From: Paenibacillus silagei
Lineage (GTDB): Bacteria; Bacillota; Bacilli; Paenibacillales; Paenibacillaceae
Assembly: GCF_017874735.1 (NCBI RefSeq)
Contig: NZ_JAGGLV010000009.1
Location: 124,001 to 188,000 of the forward strand
DNA: 64,000 nucleotides
Direction: 5' to 3'
A program made the translations under genes and the position numbers. Numbering within the stretch: position 1 is the first letter of the stretch; every line of letters starts with the position of its first letter. Shown piece by piece: positions 51,546 to 59,780 of this stretch. Under the pieces are notes generated by a model. That model saw only the letters and a list, made by a program, of their open reading frames with translations, was not told where the DNA came from and did not search any database.

Positions 51546-52235
51546 ATGAAAACACTAGCGATCATTGGTGCAGGTAAGGGATTAGGAATGTCTATTGCGA
51601 AGAGCTTTGGAAAAAATGACTTCCAAGTGGCATTAGTCGCAAGAAACGCCGCAAAGCTGCAAGAAATGGTGAATGACTTGAAAGCGGAGGGTGTTGTGGC
51701 CTCTTATTTCATAGCGGATATTTTCAGTAAAGAACAAATTGAACAGGCGATCAGTAACATTAAAGCACAGTATGGCCAGATTGATGTGCTGGAATTCAGT
51801 CCTACAGCAGGCAACTATCCTCCCACCTCTGTATTGGAGTTAACCGTAGAGAATGTAAGGGACGCATTTGAGGCCAATGTGGTCAGTGCCATCCAAGTTG
51901 TCAGTGCTGTTCTCCCTGATATGCTCGCTAAGAATGAGGGTTCCATACTATTTACCACAGGATTATCTGCCATGTACCCCGTCCCAATGATGGGGAATAT
52001 CGGTATTGCTCTTTCAGGGCTGCGCAATTATGTAGCTAATCTTCATACTTCATTGGCTGCTCAAGGCATTTTTGTTGGTCACCGTTCTTTAGGCTTGTTG
52101 ATTAAGGAGTCGGGTACTGGCGCAATCAATGATCCGGATGTGATTGGCGACATGTGGTATCAAGCCTATATGGACAAAACCATATGGGAGGAAGAATATC
52201 CCAAGGGTGTAACCCCCGAAACCATTGTATTTTAA
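51546..52235 (+). CDS. Short-chain dehydrogenase-like protein lacking the YxxxK pair
   Basis: 229 aa Rossmann protein. The cofactor motif GAGKGLG (residues 8-14) and the NAD(P)-binding strands are clear. In the catalytic segment, TTGLSAMYPVPMMGNIGIALSGLRNY, the usual YxxxK appears to read IxxxL, so classical SDR chemistry is doubtful. A reductase with altered chemistry or a cofactor-binding regulator is possible. AAAGGAG stands eight bases before the ATG at 51546; an upstream in-frame extension to 51435 would cross the operator. It is divergent from and probably controlled by the TetR gene. Confidence 0.82.
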   Translation: MKTLAIIGAGKGLGMSIAKSFGKNDFQVALVARNAAKLQEMVNDLKAEGVVASYFIADIFSKEQIEQAISNIKAQYGQIDVLEFSPTAGNYPPTSVLELTVENVRDAFEANVVSAIQVVSAVLPDMLAKNEGSILFTTGLSAMYPVPMMGNIGIALSGLRNYVANLHTSLAAQGIFVGHRSLGLLIKESGTGAINDPDVIGDMWYQAYMDKTIWEEEYPKGVTPETIVF

Positions 52236-52276
52236 CATTCCGTGATGGATGCGGCCTCATTGCAGGAAGGCGGATC

Positions 52277-52316
52277 AAAAAAGCAGCTCCAGGATAAACC
52301 CCTGGTGCTGCTTTTT
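52277..52316. terminator. Bidirectional terminator between SDR and dck
   Basis: AAAAAAGCAGC (52277-52287) pairs with GCTGCTTTTT (52307-52316), with CCAGG/CCTGG inside; T-runs follow on both strands. It serves two convergent genes. Confidence 0.9.
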
Positions 52317-52328
52317 CAATCTAACTAT

Positions 52329-52982
52329 TTATTTCCCCACCGCAGTCCGGTTAATTACCGCGCTGACCCGGGTCAGAATCTCCGACATGGAAGCCGGATC
52401 CTTCACATCATACTCATCAATATTCAGGCGCAGCACCGGGCAGGCGCTGAATTCGTTGATCCACTGGGAATAGCGGGCGTGCATATGCTCCCAGTAGGAG
52501 ACATCGGTCTGAATCTCCATCTCGCGTCCGCGCTCATTAATGCGGGTCAGGATCGAAGGCAGGCTGCCTTCAATATAGATCAGCACATCCGGGTGCGGGA
52601 AGTATGGCGTCATCACCATGGCCTCGTAGAGGCTGGTGTAGGTTGCATAATCTGTCGGGGACATGGTGCCTTGGTCGGCGTGCATTTTTGCGAAAATCCC
52701 GGTGTCTTCATAAATCGAACGGTCCTGCACGAATCCGCCGCCCAGCTCGAACATCTTCTTCTGCTCCTTGAAGCGCTCCGCCAGGAAATAGATCTGCAGG
52801 TGGAAGCTCCACCGCTCGAAGTCGTGATAGAACTTCTCCAGATAGGGGTTATGATCCACCTGCTCCAGTGAGGTCTGGAAGCCCAGGCGCTCCGCCAGTG
52901 CTGCGGTCAGCGTCGATTTGCCGACGCCTACGGTTCCGGCCACCGTGATAATGGCATTGTTCGGGATATTGTAACTGTTCAT
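52329..52982 (-). CDS. dck: Deoxyadenosine/deoxycytidine kinase
   Basis: 217 aa. P-loop GTVGVGKST (residues 16-24), the substrate-binding EQVDHNPYLEKFY, and DRSIYED match the dNK family; the pairing with a dGK-like gene identifies it as the dCK/dAK partner known from B. subtilis. It phosphorylates deoxyadenosine and deoxycytidine for salvage in the cytoplasm. It overlaps the end of the upstream dgk by four bases, so translation is coupled. Confidence 0.92.
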   Translation of the reverse strand: MNSYNIPNNAIITVAGTVGVGKSTLTAALAERLGFQTSLEQVDHNPYLEKFYHDFERWSFHLQIYFLAERFKEQKKMFELGGGFVQDRSIYEDTGIFAKMHADQGTMSPTDYATYTSLYEAMVMTPYFPHPDVLIYIEGSLPSILTRINERGREMEIQTDVSYWEHMHARYSQWINEFSACPVLRLNIDEYDVKDPASMSEILTRVSAVINRTAVGK

Positions 52983-53602
52983 TTCATAAGCTCCTTTACT
53001 TGTTCCGCGATGGCGGTGAAGTCTTCCGGGTTCTCCACGAAATCCACCTGGTTTCCGTCGATCGTGACGATTACGGTGGACGGTTCGCGAAGGGCCAGTG
53101 ATGCCATCGCATCGTCGTAATCCTCAATTAACTGCTCGAGGTAGGCAGGGGCAATGATCTCTTCGAAGGTACGCGCACGCTTGGCAATCCGGGCCAGCAG
53201 CGTATCCAGATCCGCCCGGATATACAGAATAATGTTCGGCTTGGGGAAATCATCGGTCAGAATATGATAGATCTCCCGGTATTTGTCCCGTTTCGATCCC
53301 TTCAGCGTCCGTTCCCCGAAGATCAGATTCTTATAGATATGATAATCCGAAATGACCGGCTTCCCTTGATCTATGTACTGCACAGTCGTGTCTTCCAGCT
53401 GCTTAAACCGGTTGCAGAGAAAGAACATCTCAAGCTGGAAGCTCCAGTCGTCCATATTCTGATAGAACTTGTCCAGAAACGGATTCTCGTCGACAATTTC
53501 TTTAATAACCGGAAGCTGTAATTCGGTGGCGAGCATCGTGGCGAGGGTGGTTTTACCGGCTCCAATCGGGCCTTCCACGGCTATAAAAGGTGCATGTTTC
53601 AT
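52979..53602 (-). CDS. dgk: Deoxyguanosine kinase
   Basis: 207 aa. P-loop EGPIGAGKTT (residues 10-19), EIVDENPFLDKFY and the dGK-type SDYHIYKNLIF in place of the DRS motif. It phosphorylates purine deoxynucleosides. The ATG at 53602 follows GAGGAGG by about 12 bases; a TTG at 53623 overlaps that site and is unlikely. A TACAAT -10-like box lies upstream near 53657. Confidence 0.92.
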   Translation of the reverse strand: MKHAPFIAVEGPIGAGKTTLATMLATELQLPVIKEIVDENPFLDKFYQNMDDWSFQLEMFFLCNRFKQLEDTTVQYIDQGKPVISDYHIYKNLIFGERTLKGSKRDKYREIYHILTDDFPKPNIILYIRADLDTLLARIAKRARTFEEIIAPAYLEQLIEDYDDAMASLALREPSTVIVTIDGNQVDFVENPEDFTAIAEQVKELMK

Positions 53603-53794
53603 TAACGCTAATTTCCTCCTCAAGTACGGACAATTCCAAAAAAACAGACTAAATTATTGTACCACAGGAGCGCCGCCAGCAACGGTTAATTTTCAAAGAA
53701 ACTTTTCGCACCTGTGCAGCGTCTATATTCAAGGTAATATATTCATTTATTTACCTAATTCAGTAATTCCCTATAGAGAGTAGAGGATATCTTG

Positions 53795-55327
53795 ATGAAA
53801 AAAAGAAATTTGCTTGTGAGTATGGTGATGGGTTTGACGGCGTGTCTGACTGTTGGGACTCCCGAGGCTGCAACAGCAGCAGCTAGTGGCGGTAGCTCCG
53901 GTATCTCTTCCTACGGACCCGATTATCTGATTAAGGATGACGGGAGCCTGTGGGTCTGGGGTGAGACGAAGTCTGTACCTACGCAGGTACATGGACTAAG
54001 TGATGTACAGTCTTCTTTCCCGCTATATTACAGCGCAATGGTAACCACCAAGGATGGCTCGGTCTGGAAGTGGGAGAGCAACGCCCGGACGATGGCCATC
54101 GAAGTTACGCCAGTGCCGGAATTGAAGAATATAACCAGTTTCCAAAGAGTATACCCGCGTCATTTAGCAGTTACCGGAGAGGGTACGGTATATACTTCAG
54201 TTACGTCAACTGACGATAATACGACCCCACCGTTTGCGAGTGTTCCGGGCCTGGATCACGTTGCAGCTATCTCCCAATATTCCGAGAGCAACAAGCTTAA
54301 CAATAAAGATAGCGACTGGCATCGTTATCTGTTCTTGAAGACAGACGGGACGGTCTGGACCAGCATTGACGAACTTGCCACTTTTACACCCGTCCCCAAT
54401 CTGAAGGATATTGTGCAGCTCGAACAGAATTATGCGCTCAGCAAGGATGGCAGCGTCTGGACCTGGCCAGACCAGGATAGTTATTTACCGGAGACCTATA
54501 GTGACCCGGCCCAGTTAACTGCAACTCCATTCTCCGGCTTAAAAGATATTCGGGCCCTGTACAACAACGGGCGCAGCCGGCTCGCGATTGATAAGCAATC
54601 CCGACTATGGTTCTGGGGCTCCACGGTCACCGGATATTCGGATGGAACCACATATCAGGATGAACCCGTTCCGGTCGTCTTCTCAGGGATCAGCAAGGTG
54701 ACCGATGCCTACATCGTTGAACAATCTATTGTCGCACTGACCTCAGACGGCAAGGTCTATGCGGCTTCGATTGCCGCAGAGCTTATGTCGCCGAATGCAA
54801 AGTTCACCTTGCTTGCTTCCGATATTCAGTCGATAAAAGGCGGCGGAAGACATGTCATTATGCAGAAAAACGACGGCACGCTCTGGGGCTGGGGCGTGAA
54901 CAAGAATGCTCAACTAGGGTACGGTACTTATGAATTCAGCTATAAGCAGCCTGTCCCGATGCAGAAGCCGATCTCCGTTACCCTGAATAGCGAATCCATC
55001 GCCTTCACGAATGGAGTAATTACCCGTAACGGACAGAATTTCATTCCGCTACGTTCGCTGTTCACCAAGATGGGCGCTACTATCGGTTATTCCATGGACA
55101 AAGTAGTAACGATCACTGGTACCGCTGCCGATAAAACTCCGCTATCCATCGTCATCAATACCGTGAACGGAGCCACCACCGTCAATGGTAAAAGTGTCAC
55201 TCTGGCCACGCCGCCGTTTGTAGTGAATGGCACCGTCTACCTGCCGCTGCGCTTCATCAGCGAACAGCTTGGGGCGAAGGTTGACTGGCTGCCGCAGGAG
55301 AGCAGAATTGCGATTAGTATGAAGTAA
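53795..55327 (+). CDS. Secreted RCC1-like propeller protein with stalk domain
   Basis: 510 aa. A signal peptide (residues 1 to about 30, ending ATAAAS) is followed by seven or so RCC1-type repeats with the recurring DGSLWVWG / DGTVWTS / DGTLWGWG phrase, predicting a beta-propeller. The last 125 residues are a copper-amine-oxidase-N-like stalk domain (FIPLRSLFTKMGATIGY, LPLRFISEQLGAKVDW) also found in the 22561 gene. Such proteins are common in Paenibacillus and probably act at the cell wall, but no enzyme activity is visible. AGAGG precedes the ATG by eight bases. It is divergent from dgk-dck and has its own terminator. Confidence 0.88.
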   Translation: MKKRNLLVSMVMGLTACLTVGTPEAATAAASGGSSGISSYGPDYLIKDDGSLWVWGETKSVPTQVHGLSDVQSSFPLYYSAMVTTKDGSVWKWESNARTMAIEVTPVPELKNITSFQRVYPRHLAVTGEGTVYTSVTSTDDNTTPPFASVPGLDHVAAISQYSESNKLNNKDSDWHRYLFLKTDGTVWTSIDELATFTPVPNLKDIVQLEQNYALSKDGSVWTWPDQDSYLPETYSDPAQLTATPFSGLKDIRALYNNGRSRLAIDKQSRLWFWGSTVTGYSDGTTYQDEPVPVVFSGISKVTDAYIVEQSIVALTSDGKVYAASIAAELMSPNAKFTLLASDIQSIKGGGRHVIMQKNDGTLWGWGVNKNAQLGYGTYEFSYKQPVPMQKPISVTLNSESIAFTNGVITRNGQNFIPLRSLFTKMGATIGYSMDKVVTITGTAADKTPLSIVINTVNGATTVNGKSVTLATPPFVVNGTVYLPLRFISEQLGAKVDWLPQESRIAISMK

Positions 55328-55352
55328 GAAGGTCTTCCTCCCATAAAAGAGC

Positions 55353-55396
55353 AAAACGGGCTATCTCCCATCGCAGATGAGAATAGTCCGTTTTAT
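55353..55396 (+). terminator. Terminator of the RCC1/stalk gene
   Basis: AAAACGG (55353-55359) pairs with CCGTTTT (55388-55394), continued by CTAT/AATAG, followed by TTTTAT. Confidence 0.8.
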
Positions 55397-55475
55397 AAAT
55401 GATTCGTTGTTTGAGATAAGGTGATAAACAGTTTTTTTCTGATACAGATGCAGATATAGCGTTCTCACCGACCTC

Positions 55476-55675
55476 CATTGTTGCACTAAATGCAGGAATA
55501 TTGGCTGGTTAGGAGACTAATCTAGGCATTGTTGCACTTTTTGCAGCATTTCCAGTGGATTAGCGGCTGAGATCAGCAGATTGTTGAATTTTATGCAGGA
55601 TTTCGCGCAGACGCTCGGATCAGCGGCGGTATTGTTGCATTTATTGCAGCATTTCCAGCGGCAGGTAAAGCAGCG
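55476..55675. repeat. Family-A tandem array, four units of 51-52 bp
   Basis: Units start at 55476, 55527, 55579 and 55630 (steps 51, 52, 51). Each opens with ATTGTTGMA-N5-TGCAG and has a tail of the AGYGGATYAGCGGC type. Same family and unit number as the array at 4848, and again between convergent genes. Confidence 0.82.
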
Positions 55676-55821
55676 CAGCACCGGAAAAGTAACGGTGAGC
55701 GGTGAGCAGGACTAATTACTGATTAGCGGCAATATAGCGGATATTCATCAGAAAAATAGCAAATTGGCAATATCGCAGGCTGCCGATCAAGCAAGCTCCC
55801 CCTGCCCATCCGCGCACCCAC

Positions 55822-55852
55822 AAAACGCCCCCTCAGCCAAGGCTGAAGGGGC
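55822..55852 (-). terminator. Terminator of the nspC operon
   Basis: GCCCCCTCAGCC and GGCTGAAGGGGC form a 12-bp stem with one mismatch and a short loop; TTTT follows on the minus strand. Confidence 0.85.
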
Positions 55853-55887
55853 GCTTCTATTATGCATCTATATATTGCAGCTATTCG

Positions 55888-57045
55888 TTATGACAACCGG
55901 CCGCTAAAATCACTATATTCGAACTCGCGGATTACCTTGAGGCCTTCTGCTTCATTATAGGAAGCGATGGCCGGGAGGTTGACGCCGTTGAACATGTGGT
56001 TCTTCACCATGGAGTAATGCGCCATGTCGGTGAAGATCAGCTTGTCGCCGTATTTCAGCGGCTCCGGGAAGGAATAATCGCCGATAACATCCCCCGCCAG
56101 GCAGGTCATGCCGCCCAGCCGGTAGGTGTGGGCGAATTCGCCCGGTTCTCCGGCCCCGATAATGCCCGGACGGTAAGGCATCGCCAGCACATCCGGCATA
56201 TGGCATTCCGCCGAAGTATCGAGAATCGCGATATCCATGCCGTTATGCATCGTATCCAGTACCGTGGCTACCAGATAACCGGTATTGAGCGCAACCGCTT
56301 CTCCCGGCTCCAGGTAGATCTCCACATTGTACGTCTGCTTCATGTGCAGAATACACTTGATCAAGGTGTCGAGATCATAGTCAGGACGGGTAATATGATG
56401 CCCGCCACCGAAGTTCAGCCATTTCATACCGTGCAGATATTGGCCGAACTTCTCCTCTACGACCTTAAGCGTACGCTCCAGCGTATCCGAGTTCTGTTCG
56501 CACATAGTATGGAAATGCAGGCCGTCAATGCCGTCCAGCTCGTCCGGCCGGAAGTTCGGCAGGGTTACGCCCATGCGGGAGAAGTTGTAGCAAGGATCAT
56601 AGAGCGGCACTTCAATCTCGGAATACTCCGGATTGACGCGAATCCCGCAGCTAATCTGCTTCGGCGCGTTCTGCACGCGCTGCTTGAACCGGCTCCATTG
56701 GTCAAACGAGTTGAACACCATATGATCGCTGTAGCGAAGCAGCTCATCGAACTCGCGGTCTACATAAGCCGGTGCATAGACATGGACCTCTTTGCCCATC
56801 TCCTCAAAGCCCAGCCGGGCCTCAAACAGGGAGCTGGAGGTTACCCCATGCAGGTATTTGCCTACCAGCGGGTACATGGCGTGCATGGAGAAGCCTTTTT
56901 GCGCAAGCAGAATCTTGGCTCCGCTCTTCTCCTGCACATAATTCAGAGTCTCCAGGTTCTTCGTCAGCAGCCGTTCATCCACCAGATACGCCGGGGACGG
57001 CAGATTGCTGATATCAATATCGATGTCCTTGTTCTTCATGGTCAT
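55888..57045 (-). CDS. nspC: Carboxynorspermidine/carboxyspermidine decarboxylase
   Basis: 385 aa fold-type III PLP decarboxylase. The PLP lysine is K50 in LLAQKGFS; HGVTSSSLFEARLG, FNFGGGHH-like LNFGGGHHI and the EPGEAV block are typical of NspC. It removes CO2 from carboxyspermidine or carboxynorspermidine to give the triamine. It starts six bases after the stop of the dehydrogenase gene; the ATG at 57045 and another two codons on (57039, nine bases after AAGG) are both possible. With its neighbour it forms the alternative spermidine route known from Vibrio and Campylobacter. Confidence 0.93.
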   Translation of the reverse strand: MTMKNKDIDIDISNLPSPAYLVDERLLTKNLETLNYVQEKSGAKILLAQKGFSMHAMYPLVGKYLHGVTSSSLFEARLGFEEMGKEVHVYAPAYVDREFDELLRYSDHMVFNSFDQWSRFKQRVQNAPKQISCGIRVNPEYSEIEVPLYDPCYNFSRMGVTLPNFRPDELDGIDGLHFHTMCEQNSDTLERTLKVVEEKFGQYLHGMKWLNFGGGHHITRPDYDLDTLIKCILHMKQTYNVEIYLEPGEAVALNTGYLVATVLDTMHNGMDIAILDTSAECHMPDVLAMPYRPGIIGAGEPGEFAHTYRLGGMTCLAGDVIGDYSFPEPLKYGDKLIFTDMAHYSMVKNHMFNGVNLPAIASYNEAEGLKVIREFEYSDFSGRLS

Positions 57046-57050
57046 ACGCC

Positions 57051-58250
57051 TTAATCCAGCAGCGTCGGCGAGAAATCTTCTTGCCAAGGCAGGCCGTGTT
57101 TGTTAAGAGCATCCATGAATGGATCTGGGTCGAACTCTTCGATATTGTGTACACCCGGCTTGTTCCAGATGCCTTTGATAATCATCATTGCCCCAATCAT
57201 CGCAGGAACGCCGGTAGTGTAGGAAATGGCCTGGGAGCCAACCTCTCTATAGCACTCTTCGTGATCGCAGACATTGTAGACATAATAGGTCTTAGGCTGG
57301 CCGTCTTTGGTTCCTTGAATGATACAGCCGATATTGGTTTTACCTTTGGTTCTTGGTCCCAGGGAAGCCGGGTCAGGCAGAATGGCCTTCAGGAACTGCA
57401 AAGGAATAATCTCTTTACCTTCATAATTAATAGGCTCAATAGAAGTCATGCCGACATTCTCAAGCACCTTCAGGTGAGTCAGATAGTTCTGCGAGAAGGT
57501 CATCCAGAAGCGGATTTTTTTGACGCCAGGAATGTTAACTGCCAAGGATTCTAACTCTTCATGGTACAAAAGGTAGATATCCTTCGGGCCGATCTCCGGG
57601 AGATCGTATACTTTCTTCTCGGACAGCGGCGCTGTCTCAATCCACTCGCCATTCTCGAAGTAACGTCCGTTCGCAGTAATCTCGCGGATATTAATCTCAG
57701 GATTGAAGTTAGTGGCAAACGGATAACCGTGGTCGCCCGCATTCGCATCCACAATATCAATCGTATGGATCTCGTCAAAATAATGCTTCTGCGCATAAGC
57801 CGTGAATACACCGGTTACGCCAGGGTCGAAGCCGCTGCCGAGCAGCGCTGTAATTCCGGCCTTCTCGAATCTTTCCTTGTAAGCCCATTGCCAGGAATAT
57901 TCAAACTTCGCCGTATCCTGCGGTTCGTAGTTCGCTGTATCTACATAGTGCACTCCGGTAGCCAGGCAGGCATCCATGATCGTCAGATCCTGGTAAGGAA
58001 GAGCCACATTAATCACGACATCCGGCTGGAAGCTCTTGATCAGCTCAATGACTTCTTCCGTGTTGTCAGCATCCAGCTTGGCCGTAGAAATCTTAGTCAG
58101 GCCCCCGTCCAGCTTCTCCTTGAGCGCATCGCACTTCGACACCGTACGGCTGGCAATGCAAATCTCTTCGAATACATCCGGGTTCTGGCAGCATTTATGA
58201 ACAACAACGCTCGCTACACCGCCAGCGCCAATAATTAACGCTTTTCCCAA
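57051..58250 (-). CDS. Carboxyspermidine dehydrogenase (saccharopine dehydrogenase-like)
   Basis: 399 aa. An N-terminal NADP-binding fold opens with IIGAGGVASVV (residues 6-16), followed by the catalytic region of the Lys9-like family (DTANYEPQDTAKFEYSWQW, GSGFDPGVTGVFTAYA). It condenses aspartate semialdehyde with a diamine (putrescine or diaminopropane) and reduces the imine; the decarboxylase encoded next completes the synthesis. It starts at TTG (58250), eight bases after AGGGGG. It is transcribed from the promoter at 58341-58369. Confidence 0.92.
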   Translation of the reverse strand: MGKALIIGAGGVASVVVHKCCQNPDVFEEICIASRTVSKCDALKEKLDGGLTKISTAKLDADNTEEVIELIKSFQPDVVINVALPYQDLTIMDACLATGVHYVDTANYEPQDTAKFEYSWQWAYKERFEKAGITALLGSGFDPGVTGVFTAYAQKHYFDEIHTIDIVDANAGDHGYPFATNFNPEINIREITANGRYFENGEWIETAPLSEKKVYDLPEIGPKDIYLLYHEELESLAVNIPGVKKIRFWMTFSQNYLTHLKVLENVGMTSIEPINYEGKEIIPLQFLKAILPDPASLGPRTKGKTNIGCIIQGTKDGQPKTYYVYNVCDHEECYREVGSQAISYTTGVPAMIGAMMIIKGIWNKPGVHNIEEFDPDPFMDALNKHGLPWQEDFSPTLLD

Positions 58251-58771
58251 ATTAATAACCCCCTAATTATGCTTAAGTTATTAGTTATTAGCCTTGCTGC
58301 TCTGGAACAGGCTACATCCTATGAAAAATCAACAACGCTGATTATACAGAAACTTTCTCAATAAATCAATAAAATCCGACAAAAACTGTGATCTTCCGTG
58401 TAAAATCTGCCGTTTTCTACATTAATACTCTGTAATTCACTTCATTGCACTGAAATCCTTCGTTTTCCTTCGCTTTTAACCTTAATAAATTGAAAATAAG
58501 CTTAGGGTCCCGTCCACATGTCAATCCATCAGGCCAACCGGATAATTATATCACAACGGCGGTGTTGTTCAACTTTTTTATTTCAAATTTAAGCAAGACC
58601 AGCCGGACAAAAGTGCAAATGATACACATGATAATAAATTACCCGTTTTTCGCTGCCGTTAACTGATCATTGTAAAGGCCGCCCAGTGTGGACTACTCTG
58701 ATCTGGTCCATCCGTTTATTATGCGTAACCCTCTCTATCCCATACCTCTGTCGTGCCTAGCCGTTGCGGGA
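58251..58771. other. Upstream region of the polyamine operon
   Basis: 521 AT-rich bases with no gene. It contains the operon promoter near 58341 and an 84-base leader. Nothing recognisable lies between 58400 and 58771, and no terminator is evident for the AraC gene. Confidence 0.55.
58341..58369 (-). promoter_or_regulatory. Sigma-A promoter of the polyamine operon
   Basis: Minus strand: -35 TTGATT (58369-58364), 17-base spacer, perfect -10 TATAAT (58346-58341). Confidence 0.75.
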
Positions 58772-59593
58772 TTAGCAGGACCTCATCGCAGACGGCGGCT
58801 GTCCGCTGAGCTGCTTGAAGGCTTTGCTGAAATGAAACTCATCGCTGTATCCGCAGGCGGCAGCAATCTCCTTCAGGGTTAGCCTGGTATACAGCAGTTG
58901 CTTCTTCGCATGTTCATAGCGGATTTCACTTAAATACCCTTTGGGACTCTTGTGCAGATATTGCTGAAAAAGACTGCGCACATACGAGGAGGATATGCCG
59001 TAGCGCACCGCCAGCTCATGGATCTGCAAGGGTTCACTGTAGCGCCGCTCAAGCTCCTCCTTCATCCGTAAGAACAGTTCATAGCCCTGCCCCAAGTCAG
59101 GATTAGCGCTATCCTTAGCCTGAAACAATTCGTACAAAAGCTCATAGAGCAGCGCCTGAGTCTTAAGCTGGCTTCCGGGATTACCAGGAACAAAATCGCC
59201 GGCAATCTGGCGGAACAGCTGACTCAGCTGTCTGCCTGGCTCCCTCCCCGGCTTCAGGAGGAACGGCAAAGGCAGTGCATGAAGCGGCTCCACCCTCCCC
59301 TGATTATCCGCTGAAGGAGACAACGTATACAACGACAGCAGGATCATGGTGATCCTCAGGGGCTCCCCGCCTCCGCTGCTCATCTCCATGGACAGGCCCG
59401 GCCACAGATAGAACAGCATGTCCGGCGACACCGGATGCTCCTCTGTGTCTGTCTGGAACACTCCTTCCCCTTCCTGAATCCAGTACAGGCTGTGCACATG
59501 TATATTCTGACGGATATCCTTCCAGTGCGGGAAGGTGGTCTTGTCATGAATCCAGTGGATATCCATCACCAGATTCTGCGGAATCTCCTCCAT
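58772..59593 (-). CDS. AraC-family transcriptional regulator
   Basis: 273 aa. An N-terminal cupin-like ligand domain (NIHVHSLYWIQEGEGVFQTDTEEHPVSPDMLFYLWPG) precedes the AraC double helix-turn-helix (LQIHELAVRYGISSSYVRSLFQQYL and LTLKEIAAACGYSDEFHFSKAFKQLSG). It should respond to a sugar or similar small ligand. The ATG at 59593 has GGAGGAG six bases upstream, better than an earlier ATG at 59623. It diverges from the acyltransferase fusion gene with 187 bases between start codons, so it may regulate that gene. Confidence 0.9.
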   Translation of the reverse strand: MEEIPQNLVMDIHWIHDKTTFPHWKDIRQNIHVHSLYWIQEGEGVFQTDTEEHPVSPDMLFYLWPGLSMEMSSGGGEPLRITMILLSLYTLSPSADNQGRVEPLHALPLPFLLKPGREPGRQLSQLFRQIAGDFVPGNPGSQLKTQALLYELLYELFQAKDSANPDLGQGYELFLRMKEELERRYSEPLQIHELAVRYGISSSYVRSLFQQYLHKSPKGYLSEIRYEHAKKQLLYTRLTLKEIAAACGYSDEFHFSKAFKQLSGQPPSAMRSC

Positions 59594-59780
59594 GTATAGC
59601 TCCTCCGTTTCTCGGTTTGCCATTTACCAGAGATGGGATCAATCAGGAATGGGATCAACCAGAGATTAATACTGAAGCGTTTTTGACATGCCAATTTTGT
59701 TCATTATACCATGCCACTCCCCTGCATTCATTGCTACACTTAGGACATTAACGGCTGGAATGATGAAGGAGAGATACCAG

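Larger units (their letters stand above)
55328..55887. other. Intergenic region between convergent genes
   Basis: 560 bases without a gene. It holds the terminator of the RCC1/stalk gene, the second family-A array (55476-55675) and the terminator of the decarboxylase gene. Confidence 0.65.
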
